Source of the DNA: Xestospongia bergquistia
Lineage: Eukaryota; Porifera; Demospongiae; Haplosclerida; Petrosiidae
DNA: 64,000 bases
NCBI GenBank assembly: GCA_963965975.1
Contig: OZ014412.1
Span: 2,358,501-2,422,500 of the forward strand
Reading direction: 5' to 3'
The translations under genes and the position numbers were made by a program. The notes beneath the pieces were generated by a model. That model ran no database searches, was not told where the DNA came from, and was given only the letters and a program-made list of their open reading frames with translations. Of the stretch, positions 35,924-48,829 are shown piece after piece. The number at the start of each line of letters is the position of its first letter. Position 1 is the first letter of the stretch.

Positions 35924-38900
35924 TCAATGTTCAATTCTCTCATAAGTAATGTCTTGTTGAGAAGTGACTTCAGTTGGTTCTTGATCAGTTATCTCATACA
36001 ATGGTTCTTCAAGTTTACTATAAACATGATATTATAATTTAAAATATGTCTCCTAGTAACTCACTTAGCGCTTGTTTTTACAACACTATAAGCTGGACTG
36101 GTTGTCATAGCGATATCTTCATTTGTTGTTTTCATACTAAATAAAACAAACCATCAATAAAGTTACTTTATCTAATAACATATATACCTCAATAACTGTA
36201 TCTTATTATATAGTCTTATTACAACTAGTACTAGTATTATAATAATAATACCAGCAATAACTAATAGTACTAGTGATATTGATAAACCAATAGTTAGTCC
36301 ATTAGTAGAAGACAGGTGCTCAGTACTAGTGGTTGTCATAGTGATAAAAGAAGTACACTCTATAGAAGAATGACATCATTATTACATAATACAATGACAA
36401 TATAACATAACCAATACTAGTACATATAATATAATCATTATATCTATATGTATTATATAATATGATCATTAGTTATAGTTGTATATAAATATATGATCAA
36501 TAATAATAATAATAAATTATATTACATGTAATAATACATGTACTATTGTTATATATACAATGATATCAATGGAATATATACTGATATATAGTTTAATAAT
36601 ATCATTATATCATTTTATTATATAGTTTACTTATGTTTATTATTAATAGTTAGTGTTGTTAATGAAAATATACAAGTTGATTTTATTAATGATAACATAC
36701 TTGTTGTTGTTGGAACAATAGATGTTGATGTTGTTAATATTGTTGATAATAAAGTAATAGTTGATGATGATATAACTGTTGATGTTGATGTTGTTAATAT
36801 TGTTGATAATAAAGTATTAGTTGATGATGATATAATTCTTGATGACTGAGTGCAAATGATTACTATAATATAAAAATAGTGTATCAATGGAGTAAGTGGT
36901 CTAGCTAATTGACCATTGCTGAAGTTAAATAAAACAAAAGTAAGAACATTTTTATGATGGAAGACTGCTTAGTGATATGTGACTATTGAAGTAGACCTAA
37001 CCTAACACCTGCCATGTTGTAAAATGGACTGCTAAAAGACCAGCTAAATAGTTTCCTCTCTAAAAAGTTAATAAATATCTTACCAGGTGGAATAGGTTGG
37101 GTTCTCTCTCCCTCATAATCAACTCCATTTATTTCATATGTTACAGAAAGTGAGAACAAATAGTTTAAGTTATCTTGTAGTCCTCCTATTACACCTTCAC
37201 TGCTACCAGCAGGAAAGGTCTTGTTACTCATATCAGACTGTCTATTACATTCACTAGTACTAATATAATAGACAGTATAGTGTTTGACTTCTTGAACAGT
37301 AATAGGTTGCCAAGTAACAAGTACTGCAGTGTTATTGATTTTTGTTATATTAAAACCATAAACTCTAGCTATAGAGAAAAGGATACAAGTTATTGAAACA
37401 ACAGACAAGAGACCTACGTATGTTACTGGTAGAGACTTGAGTATCAGTCCATTCTCCTGGTCCTACACTGGTATATGCTCTCACTTCAATGGTATAGTTA
37501 ATGTTAGGTAATAGTCCTTCTATACTGTACTGTGTGTTGGTTGTATTAGTCATATTGTATGGACCATTATTGTTATACTCTCTATAACGTATCTCATACA
37601 TGATAATGATACCATTGGGTGCTGTGGGTATATTCCATGTAATGTTGATCACTTGTATCTCTATACCACTTTGTATTAGACCAGATACCACACCTGGTTC
37701 TACATTATATCAATTATACATTATATATCAGTAGTAACTGACTTACTAGCTTCTTCTGTCTGTTGTATTACCTCACTACTTGCTGGTCCAATCCCACCAT
37801 TATTATATGATATTACTGTCACAGAGTAGTTAGTGTAAGGTGTGAGTGTTGTGAGGTTGTACTGTCTGTTGTCTCCACCAGTGATGTTAACAGTGTCAGT
37901 GAATGTTGTGTTAGTGTAGTAGAGCAAGTAACCAGTGATGGGTCCATTCTGTCCAGAGCAAGGTACCTCATCCCATGATATAGTCATGGACCTTGCCTCA
38001 ATGAATGAGATAATGATATTACTGACAGATGATGTGGGTACTGTAGATAATGTAAGAACAATATAATAATTGTGAATATGAGAATATAGTATACATTACC
38101 AGATGATAATGTAGTGGTAGAGGCAGAAGATAAGGAAGCTAAGTCACTACCATATATTCCATTGAGACCAACAATACAGTAAGTACCAGGATCAATACCA
38201 GTAAATGTATATGGTGATAAGATTGAATGAGAGGATAGAGATGAAAACAATGATTCACATAATCCACGACATTCACGATAACCTTGGTATGCTTGAGGAA
38301 CAAATGAGGGTAGTGTCCATGTCATAGTAATAGTTGTATTAGTGGTAGTAAGTGACAATGTGGTCTTAGAAACTCCTACAAAATGATAAAAGTACTAAAA
38401 CTATCTCAACTGTTTTCATCAAATAATTCATGTTTACTTACCAAATGTCACAGTGACATTGTTACTATGATTACTAGGTAGTACTGTACTACTCTCACTG
38501 CCATATGATACTACAAAGAAGTTATATGTACTGTATAAACTCAGTCCTGATGTTATATTCAACATTGTGTTAGTGCTAGTTCCTGCACTCATAACAGAAC
38601 TACTACCACTACTGAGTTGATAGAACACCTCATAACCAACTATTCCTGACACAGATGACCAGGAGAGTTGTACATGTTCCAGACCTGTGTTAAGTCTTGT
38701 ACCAGTCAGACCAGTAGGAGTACCAGCAACTGTAACAGAGAGGGATTATGTATACCATCCTACTCAGTGATTTATTAACCTGTTATAGACAGTGACGAAC
38801 TGCTGCTAGCTGCTCCTCCTAGACTGTCTGTTACTCTGGCATTGGAGACAGTACACTGGTAAGTACCAGCTTGTCTCATTCTCACTGTCACTGTCACCTG

Positions 38901-39651
38901 TGTAACAGATCCTGGTCCATTCACTACTACACGAGACAGGTCATCACTAGCAACAGTAAATGGGTTACTTCCATCTGTACAATTGACATCAGTGGGAGGT
39001 CCATTAGAGACATTGAAAGTGAGAGTGAAGATGTGAGGGTTAGCATTTCTTGTGGAGATGAGAGAGAACTCCATAAAGGAGTCTACATCAGGACCATCTA
39101 TATAAGAGTGAGATATATCATCACTTTATTACTATGTGAACTCAGTCACTGACCATTAATATTATAAACATGATTTCTGTATATTCCTACCACTAGTGTT
39201 TGGTTCACTTCATTCTCATCAGGAATGATACAGGTATACAGACCTTCATAATCTGATAGTCCTCTACTTCTAGCTAGTGCAATCTGACCTGTGGACCTCT
39301 TAGACATTATTGGACTTTGTGTATAAAACAAAGGTACTTGAGTACCATTAGGATAATACCACAGTCCAATATTAGAACCATTATTAGCACTCTGACACCA
39401 CAAGGCATCACTAACACCATCACCATTCCGATCACCATAATGAAACTGTCCAGCATGTATCATTGAGAAGTCTGGTATTGTTCTATTCTCATAGGGTAGA
39501 TACAGTTGTATACCTGTTATTATGAAGTATATATTAATGATTACTCTAACAACAACTACTTACCATTATTAGGTCTGTTGGTAGGTACTTGTCCATCTCC
39601 TAGTTGTACTAGTAGTAACATATAACACAATATCTTTACTAACTCAATCAT
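35924..39651 (-). CDS. Two-Ig, five-FN3 transmembrane receptor with ITIM-type tail
   Basis: Twelve minus-strand exons with consistent phases, about 896 residues: 39651-39564, 39513-39154, 39097-38780, 38729-38442, 38375-38100, 38040-37747, 37699-37418, 37368-37084, 36862-36701, 36359-36188, 36136-36065, 36017-35924. Signal peptide MIELVKILCYMLLLVQL; Ig-V-like domain (DALWC, GLWYYPNG, YEGLYTC; it also contains GDRNGDGVSD); second Ig-like domain (AGTYQCTVSN); five FN3 domains, one per exon; Ser/Thr stalk with an internal 60-bp duplication; TM (GLTIGLSISLVLLVIAGIII); tail with PAYSVV, PLYEI and ITYERI, the last a fit to the ITIM consensus. Exons 2-9 all have phase 1 at both ends, the classic shuffling arrangement. 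Base composition is less AT-rich and the model is cleaner than its neighbours, which suggests constraint. It is unrelated in exon sequence to families 1 and 2 beyond domain type. Confidence 0.88.
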
Positions 39652-40919
39652 TATCTTCGACAGAGTTAGTGATGATGTAATGAACTATTTTTAATAATAT
39701 TGTTATTACTATTGTTATATCAACAATAATAAAGTAAAACAATCAATGATGTTTTGTTACTACATAAAACAAACCATTTTAAAGTTAGCTTTTCTAGTGA
39801 CATATCTACCTCCTCCCTTGTATATACTTTGGTTATGTAATATATTTTTGTATTAAAAGAAAATTAATTTATCAATTAAAATCAGTAAATTATTACAGCA
39901 TATAATAATCATTCCAACTATTCCAAAACTAGTTATATTATATCTAATATATCAGTATATCACAGACTGTGTATATGCTTATGTTCAGGAAATCAGTCAC
40001 TTTATAAGTTGGCTCATCTTGACCAGTTATAATGGTTCTGTAGTTTTACTATAAAATATAATTCCATGTAGACATCAATTCACTGTTAATACAAAGTATT
40101 AACAATCATGATATATTATATACAATATAAATTACATTGTTTTATAATATTCAAGTGATGTAGAGTTAGATGAATAAGTCTCTGTCCTAATGTGTACTGG
40201 ACCGATTGTCATAGCAGCTGACTCTTTTGTGTAATACTATGAAAAAATCTATATCAATGTAACTGACTCTCTTGTATATATTGCTGTTATTGAGTTTAAT
40301 GTAGTAAATTTATCAAAATAGTTTATACAAATAATAATTAATTAATAATAATAATAATAATTAATTAATTAGTTAATAATATAATATATACTAGCACTAG
40401 TAGTGATGTTAGTAAGTTCTATTATAGTAATAGTATAATATATTATATCAGCTGTTATATAACAATGTACATATCAGGAGACATTGATGAGTTGATAAGC
40501 TCCGAAAGAGATAGACTAAAGTAAAGAGACTATGATAGATCAGAAGAGACATTGACCAAACTATGATCATAACAATACACATACATAATGTAATATTATT
40601 ATTAAACTACACATGTCCTATTTTATAAACTTGTTAAAATAAACTATTGTTAATATAATTGTATACATTACTGTATATTGAGTTCATTTATAAACAATGA
40701 ATAAACTGATGGTAACTGTTTGTATTGAAAATGTTAAATATATCAACATATATAATGAACAGAATAATAAATTAAGTAATTTATTTTGTTAAGTATTGTA
40801 TACAATTATAATAACAATGGTTTATTAAAACAAGTTTATAAAATAGGACATGTGTAGTTTAATAGTGATATTAGAACTTAACATTACTAACATCACTACT
40901 AGTATTAGTATATATTATC
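39652..40919. other. Upstream region of the minus-strand receptor and lone satellite unit
   Basis: 39652-39800 is the presumed promoter region of the divergent receptor; no clear TATA box is seen. A single 40-bp satellite unit lies at 39905-39945, followed by sequence matching 1332-1679. From about 40620 the match to 1390-1700 is continuous (AAACTATTGT, GTACATTACTGTATATTGAG). Confidence 0.55.
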
Positions 40920-41235
40920 TATTAAGTGATATCATTATATCTAATGAGATATATACAGTAACTATATCAGCTACTAATGGAGCTAGTACTGGAAATGAGA
41001 CAATGTACTATTTCAATACTTCATTAGGTAATATCACTATATACTATATAATTAATACTGTCCTTAGTTCCACAGGTAATATTAACACATTATCATATTG
41101 AAGTTGATCCTGATAATCCATATAATACTGTTGTTATCTTTAGAGCACAAGTTAGTGGTCTTTATTCTAATTAAATTGATCCTATCCTCTATATACAGGT
41201 TATTAATGTTGATTGTACTCCATTATATATAATAT
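40920..41235 (+). pseudogene. Third copy of the family 1-like FN3 fragment
   Basis: Repeats the fragment of 1680-2060: the exon end IYTVTISATNGASTGNETMY, then the HIEVDP exon (here DPDNPYNTVVIF) and the GTTAGT...ACAG intron, then VINVDCTPLY. It stops at a TATAATATAA junction at about 41230. A relic only. Confidence 0.6.
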
Positions 41236-41411
41236 AATGATATAGATATGATATTTTAATATTAAATGTGTTATTGACTTATAACTTTGTTAATAACTGT
41301 CAGTTCAGATAATTTTAATTTAATGTTATAGCATCTAATTATATACAGTGAATACTGAATGAAATAATATATATGACATAATGGAATAGAGTATAACTAA
41401 TAATAATTAAT

Positions 41412-41606
41412 ATGTCTCTATCTTATTTCATATCTAATTTTATCACAAACAATTATTCAATATTGTTCTCTGTTACAAATACAATTTCAGTGACACATGA
41501 TCAATTGTTATTAGTATATCTAGTACCCAAATACATACCTGTTGTATATGAACAAAAATTGATTGTTATGACATTATTAGTATCAAATGATAGAAAATAT
41601 ATTTAA
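41412..41606 (+). other. Conserved short reading frame of unknown nature
   Basis: Reads ...SVTHDQLLLVYLVPKYIPVV then YEQKLIVMTLLVSNDRKYI. Related frames occur at the same place in the other family 2 units: 51480-51550, 56868-57043 (open for 60 codons with ...EYVEFMETHYYDFN), 62700-62830, and decayed at 34340 and 46310. Many differences between copies keep the frame and the residue type, which suggests past coding use, but no start, splice partner or known domain is seen. Confidence 0.35.
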
Positions 41607-43305
41607 TTCATGGAGATTCATCATTTTGATTTTAATATCAATGTAATAAGAAGTGATATGTATAATAGTAGTATATGAAAATCAGGTAGACAATAACATT
41701 ACCTTGTTATAATAATATTAATTAGTTATATTATAGATAAACACTAGTTAATGATAAGATACAACTTTAATATATCAGTTATTTGTTTATTGTAGTGTAA
41801 TGATCGCTAGTAGATTTAGGAGACATTATATTTTGATAATTGATATATTCCCTTTTAAATTAATTGTCAATCCAATCTAATAAATTATCTACTCTAAACA
41901 TATAGTATCTGTTCTTATATATCAATTTACACTGTGTGTATGTGGATATGCATGGTCTACCTCACACAGTAATGGATTGGTTATATAATATTGATAAATG
42001 CAGCTTTGATGATCCAGAAGAAAAGTCAACTTTATGACTATTGATAGTCTACATGTATACAGCTTTTATCTTAGTTTATAGCACCTTAATATTACTATAG
42101 AGATCTTATAAGTAACCTTAAATTGTTTCACAGTTTTTTACCTTTTGCCTTTTATATCATAAAACATTGAATAACATTATCTCTATGACATAACTAAACA
42201 CATGATAGTACATACCTGTGGCTATAAGTTTTGTCACACTTCTAGTATGACCAAAAACATATATGTATAGAAGCTGAGATGATATTTTGTTGAACTGTTC
42301 AGATTAGATATCTTATACTAAGGCTTGATAGCATGTATTCATATTGTTTGTCATATTTCACTTTGTATTAAATGTCCATTGAATATAATATGTTCTTGTT
42401 TACTACATCCACATCTTGTATTTCTCTAGTAATGTAGGAATTCAATGTGTATTATTAATAGTTATTAATAGTATTGTTATAAGATAGTAATACAAGACAT
42501 GTACATTAAACATATAATATTAAGTTAATTCATGTTACTATAGAAACCTATATAGACTTAATCCAGTCACACCTTGTGTCTTCACTTGATTAATTTTAAC
42601 TGTTCAGATGATCTCATATTGTCCAAAGTAAACTTATTATCAATTAAATAAATAACATCAATTGAGTTGATTAAGTTATTAATAGTGTTGTTCTAGTATT
42701 TTAATACAATATTAATCCTGTATCTGATTGTCCCTGCTACCCTCCTTGTTGTAGAGATAAGTGTATTCTTGTTGATTTAACTTAATTTTAATCAGACAAT
42801 GCTATCATACATGCTCTAAGAATGTTCTAGACTATTATACTCATTTCTATTATAAAATCATTGAAGTAGTACAATCTATCTATCTATATAGTATAATGAA
42901 TAATACACAAACTTTCACAATCATAACAGATCAATGCAGTCCATGCAGTACATGTAGATAATGTGAGGCTGTGGGAGTGTCAATATATGTATTACACTAC
43001 AACCACAGAACTATAACTCATTTTGTGAAATAGTTTAACATGACTAATTACTAAATAGTTTAGAAATGTCAAAATTTTAGTATTAATTTTATTTATAGTA
43101 ATTGCTGATCATTAGTTAACTCTCAATATTGTCATTATTGGACCTCATTATGTAGAGCATTAGTAGATTAAGTGGGTGGAGTCATTAGGTGACTACATAT
43201 TGGTTATAATAGAACTGATATACAAAGACCAGTGACTAACTCTCTTGTGTAATATATTGTTGTTATTGAATTTCAAATTAATCATTAGTAAATATTATCA
43301 AATAC

Positions 43306-43318
43306 TTTATATAAACTG
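43306..43318 (+). promoter_or_regulatory. TATA-like element upstream of family 2 gene 2
   Basis: CTTTATATAAACTGATATGA about 195 bases before the ATG, matching the position in the three other full family 2 genes. Confidence 0.5.
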
Positions 43319-43506
43319 ATATGAGACAATTACAAAGCAATCAGTTGTGATAATATATAATATACTAGTGAGTAGATATGTACTATACTAATATATATAT
43401 TGTATGTACTATGTATCATAGATACTATATTATCAATGACTATACATGTAGTAGTAAATACTATTACATATTAGAATATATTGTAAATACAGATATTATC
43501 AGTAAA

Positions 43507-45832
43507 ATGGAGGTAGCTGAAATCATTGTGAGAAATATTCTTATGATAAATATTATTATCCCTTGGTTTATTAATGAAGCTGGTAAGTTATATATCTTGT
43601 TTGTATTATAATAATATAAGTTATGTTATAGCTGTGATCACAGTAGCTCCTTCATCAGTGTCTGCTCTATTTTATACACTGGCTAATTTTACCTGTGAGG
43701 GTACAGGAGATATATTGTCATGGACAGTACATGGTAATTCACTCACTGATCCCAGTAATCAAAACAGAGAGATATCAGTAACTACTAACAATATATCAGT
43801 TGGTGTGTGGTCATCAGTACTAACTATAAGAGCACTACCTATTAATGATGGGATAGGTATTACATGTACGGTGATCAGTTTTAATCTTTTTTATTTGAAA
43901 CAAAAAGGAGCTACTTTAACAGTCAAAGGTAAATAAAATATTATTAATTAGTAATACAGTAATGTAGAATTGTATAAAATATACAAGTATATAAATGAAT
44001 GGAATGAGACAAAATAAAAACAAAAATAGTTAATCAATAATGTGTCATAATTTAGGTATATCACCTGTTAACAACCTTGATTTTGATTTGGATTTTACTA
44101 ACAATCCTTACATAACCTGGTCTCCTCCTTCATTTTACTCTGATGATATTCCACAAGGAAGTACTACAACATATCATATTTATGTTAAAAGTAAAGATGG
44201 CTCTGTTATAGTAGATGATAATACAACTGATATATTCTATCAGTTACCTAGTAACCTCACTGTTGAATGTAATTCTTATAATGTCAGTGTTATAGCTTTT
44301 ATTGAACAATGTAGTTCATTAGCTACAACTATTTCTAAACAAAGTACTGAAAGTAAGATTATATTAAATTATATATTATTATAATATATTACTACATTAT
44401 CAGATTATACTATTGAAATACTTAACCATATTGTAAAGTTTAATAACTTAGGAAACAGTTCTATAATACAAGTACAATTTACTATCAATGTAAGGACTAC
44501 ATTATATAAACATATTACAATAATTTTAATTGATATATATTTTCTAGATCAAAGGTTTCCCTCACCTATGTAATAGTACCATATATGGTATAACAAAGGA
44601 TAATGTTAACAATGAGACAACAACCTATCATCATGTTTATATTAAGAATGTTACTGATGTTAATGAAACAACAATATATTATAATATAACTGGACTACAT
44701 CCTTCTCTCAATTATACATTTACTACATATATTATGGATTTATTTAATAATACAAAGAATGAAGATCATGTGATATTTTGTGAGTTATTAAAATTTATAT
44801 ATCTTCCATAATCCACTTATCCATATTCCATGTATATAGCAATCTATCATGTCCAAGGACTCACTCTACAGTACTACTCTGATAATGGATCAGTTGTTGT
44901 AGAGTGTAGGTTTGCTGAGAGATCTACTGCTGATGGATGTCATGTGATATTTAATGAGTCTTCTAAAGGAATTGTGAAGTCTATTAATATGAATAAATCC
45001 AGTATAGATGAGAGTACAGTATACCAGTATATAAGTCTACCAGTTAGTGGTAACTATACTGTGACAGCTCATGATATAGTAGATGGTACTATTATAACTA
45101 ACCCATCTGTTGTGTACCCTCAAGTACTGGAATATATCTTACTACTACCATCTCCTACTGAGACTGTTAATAATATCAGTAAGTACTATATACTGACTAT
45201 ATTATATTATTTATATTATATTATTTACTAGATACAACATTAAATAATGAGATCACTATTGTCATCAGTAAGACCTTTATATTATAATGATATATATTAT
45301 TATTAGGTGCTTTATTAAGAGTAGAGACAACTAGTTATATGACATCAGTAGTATCATCTACTATTGAGATATCATGTATGTACTTAATGTTGTATTAGTT
45401 ATTATTATTATAACTTACTTTGTATACAGCTACCAATCAGTCTGTGTTCATCCTCATTACTATTACTAGTAGTACAGTCAGTATTGTAGTAATAATTGTT
45501 ATTACTATAATAGTGATAGCTATTAGTATTACTGTATATTGGAGGAAGAAGAAGAAGAGACAACAATATGAAGTTGGAGGTAAGAAAGAAATAAACATTA
45601 TCAATTACATAGCAATATTGTTCATTAGTTGATCAACAAGATATCAGACATAATCTAGCATATGAAGAAGGTAATTTATATAGTTGTATCAAATGTTATA
45701 TGTTATAGTTCCATTGTAGTCCATATAGTTGAAATGAGAAGTAGAAGAGTGGAGTTAGAGAGTAATCTATCATATATAACAGTACAACCTAGTAGGACAT
45801 GTACTGCTAAGTATGAAAATTTTGTAATATAA
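43507..45832 (+). CDS. Family 2 Ig/FN3 ITIM-type receptor, gene 2
   Basis: Exons 43507-43582, 43632-43928, 44056-44352, 44404-44489, 44548-44779, 44840-45178, 45232-45267, 45307-45375, 45430-45579, 45629-45670, 45729-45832; about 575 residues, all phases consistent. Leader; Ig (~26-124; DILSWTVHG, GIGITC); FN3 (~125-223; two extra residues in DFDLDFTNN); split FN3-like domain; membrane-proximal domain (~330-442); stalk; TM (~482-514); basic stop-transfer KKKKRQQ; tail with LAYEEV (~536-541) and LSYITV (~555-560), both fitting the ITIM consensus, and YENF near the end. The Ig-FN3 intron is only 127 nt here against ~500-550 nt in the other three copies. The last acceptor chosen (CCATATAG) keeps a conserved 34-codon exon; the alternative acceptor 19 nt earlier gives an early stop. 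No lesion is seen; likely functional. Confidence 0.85.
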
Positions 45833-47484
45833 TTATTGTGCGATCATTTCTTATGTATGACTATGGATATATGTAACCATGGATATGTGTAACCATGGTT
45901 ACATGTGACTATGAGTACATGTTACAATATTTTGTGAGTTACTTTTTTAGTGCCAATTTTAATAATATTTTTGTGACACCCAAAAATTAAAAGTAATCCA
46001 AGTAAATTATACAAATATTTTAATACAAATACCTTACAATAATATATGATACAGTACATGATTATGTAGATAGTATAATTAGATATAACAATTGTCACAA
46101 ATCATATTAATGAAAAAATGATCACTGACAGGGGATGACTGTACGTGTAAATCTTCCTGGGTTAGTCTTATCATTATAACAATATAGTGTAATATAATAT
46201 AATATAATATAATATAATATAATATAATATAATACAACACAATACAATATAATATAATATAATATAATATAATATAGTATAATATAATTGTTATTAATAT
46301 ATCTAATACCAAATACAAACCTGTTGTATATGAATAATAGTTGATTGTTATGTATGACATTATTAGTATCAAATGTTAGAGGATATATTGAATTTATGGA
46401 AACTTATCATTTTGATTTTAATATCACTATAATAAGAAGTGATATGAAAATCACTTCTTATTATAGTGATCCAGTAGAAACTTTATGACTATTGATAGTC
46501 TACATGTATATAGCTTTTATCTTAATTTATAGCACCTTAATATTACTATAGAGATCTTATAAGTAGTAACTTTTGCTTTTTAAATTGTTTCAGATTCTTT
46601 TGCCCTTTGCCTTTGTATCATAAAACATTGAGTAACATTTTCTCTATGACATAACTAAACACACAATAGTATAATATATCTGTGGTTACAGGCTCTGTCA
46701 CACTTCTAGTATGACCAAAAACATATTATGTATAGAAGCTGAGATGATATTTTGTTGAACTGTTTGGATTAGATGTCTCATACTAAGGTACAATGAAATA
46801 TACCCATATTGTTTGTCACTTTTCACTTTGTATTAATTGTCCATTGAATATAATATGTTCTTGTTTACTACATCCACATCTTGTATTTCTCTAGTAATAT
46901 AGGAATTCAATGTGTATTATTAATAGTTATTAATAGTATTGTTATAAGATAGTAATATAAGACATGTATATTAAACATATATGCAACTATTAATATGTAT
47001 GACCATTGTTAAGTGTAACCATGGATACATGTGACTATACATAATGTGTTATAGTATTTTGTATATGTTTGTATCAGTGTGTGCTATATAACAGAAAGAT
47101 AGTTTTTAACTTAGTCTTATAGGGGCAGTAGATAGATAAATAATGGCTGGAAGACATGTTTAGAAAGAATTTGAAAAATGGAAATGAACCAGAGGGATCA
47201 ACATTTCTTATAAGCACATCATTGATTCTCTTTCATACTTTTTGTCTCTATCTTTTCTGATCTATCAGTTACTCAAACCACTTATATATAAATTATTACA
47301 CTTACATTTACCCTTCCTTAAAATGTACAATTATAGTCATTGTTCTATTATATGTAATAATAGTTTAACTTCATCACAACATATATTAACTCATCACGTT
47401 ATAATGGAATATTTTTGTTTTAATAGCTATCATTAATCATTAGTTAGTCGTAGTACACGTTCCAAGTTGGAAAAAGGAGTGGTT
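45833..47484. repeat. Family 2 3' flank, nearly identical to 33893-35530
   Basis: Same order of parts as the partner: GTAACCATGGTTAC palindrome, AATAT-type run (46190-46285), hairpin (about 46427-46474), dispersed repeat (46472-46935). The match ends at GGAGTGGTTTG, where a higher-G+C stretch and the PUS7L remnant begin. Confidence 0.85.
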
Positions 47485-47520
47485 TGGGGCTCGCAAAGGG
47501 TTAAATTTGCCTCCTAGCCT

Positions 47521-48548
47521 ATGACTAGTTTTATGCAGGACTATGGACTACATTGTACGTTATATAAAGACAGAAAATTAGAAGGAATTATAAAGAAAAG
47601 GTAATTATCAATTGTAAATCTTTATATTTACTTAATAATTAACAAGATTTATTAAAATATAGTGCTAATGATTTTATTGTTACTGAAATAGATCTATCGG
47701 GACACTATGTGACATTAGAACAGACCACATGCCTTGTTAATAATGTAATAGAAGAGGAGATGCAAAAGGAAATGGTTGAATCAGTTGATGTCATAAGGTC
47801 ATATGACCATGACCACACCTACTTACATACAATGGCAGTATCAATAGATGGTCAATAAAATGGGAGGAGTTAGCTTTAACTGAAACCACACCTCCAAGTA
47901 TAATTATCAATTTATGTATAACATGATTTAATACTACAATCATTTCTGATTAGTCCATTTAAGGTTGTCGTAGTGACAAAAGGATCAGGTCAGATATACA
48001 TAAGACTATTACAATAGAACAGTAAGTATATTATATCTGTAGTATATTTATATCATTGTAATAATAATGGTTATTATTGAACTCTATCTTATACACACAG
48101 ACTAGTATCAGACAGTTCCTCTATACATCGTTAGGTTAAGATTGGTAACATACAGTCTGTACAGAAATCATTATCTTTAGGAGATCTTTCAGGCAACCAT
48201 TTTAATATTACAGTACATGATCTACATGTACCTAATGAAGACAATATAGAGACTATTATAGAGGTAATGTAAGACATAATAACTATTAATATAGGATTGT
48301 TATATTAGACTGCTATGACATTATTGAATTGTAATGGTTTTATAAATTATTTTGGGACACAAAGATTTGGTAATATACCACTGTCTACTCCACACATTGG
48401 TCATGTTAAAGATCTGAAATGGAAACTGGTTTGTGAGACTCTACCCCCTCTTAGTGAGACAAAATCAAACATTAGCCTTAACTTGGAATTCAGTCTTAAT
48501 CCATCATGTTATGCTACAACAGCACTTAGAGAAATAGTATTATTGTAA
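47521..48548 (+). pseudogene. PUS7L: PUS7L/TruD-type pseudouridine synthase remnant
   Basis: Four recognisable pieces in gene order. 47521-47600 gives the N-terminus (MTSFMQDYGLHC...LEGIIKKR). 47663-47858 continues SANDFIVTEIDLSGHYVTLE and then meets TAA. 48135-48263 reads IGNIQSVQKSLSLGDLSGNH then FNITVHDL. 48309-48548 reads NGFINYFGTQRFG, the hallmark TruD-family motif, and jumps to a C-terminus ...FSLNPSCYATTALREI. These match the order in animal PUS7L from my knowledge of that family. The full enzyme is about 650-700 residues; here most of the region around the catalytic Asp and the whole middle after QRFG are gone and the pieces do not join in one frame. Normally a tRNA/mRNA uridine modifier; this copy cannot be active. 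The real gene is expected elsewhere in the genome. Confidence 0.75.
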
Positions 48549-48829
48549 GTTATTATTATATAACAAAATTATAATGGGGTAGATGTAACAATAAAATATC
48601 ACATAAAGGATGAGGTCTGGCATACTTTTAAGCTCCACCCACTTATATGTCCCATATGATGACATATAAATTTACTACCCAAACTGTGTAGTTTTTTGTT
48701 ACTAAGGTATCTCCTACAAACAGAAGCCAGTAGAATGCACATTTAATACTATGTAAATTGTGAAGGACAATTCAAAAACACACTCTATATTTATGACACT
48801 TCTTTTAGTAATACAGTGTTAGATTGTCT

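Larger units (their letters stand above)
41236..43506. repeat. Family 2 flank: conserved frame, dispersed repeat, upstream region
   Basis: 41412-41606 carries the conserved frame described separately. 42015-42480 is a copy of the ~470-bp dispersed repeat. 42480-43506 is the family 2 upstream region, parallel to 30120-31143, with CTTTATATAAACTGATA at 43306. No complete gene is supported. Confidence 0.6.

Noticed and set aside
38871..39152. Plus-strand open frame antisense to the Ig exons of the minus-strand receptor
   Set aside because: It is the shadow of a well-supported minus-strand coding exon and has no domain of its own.
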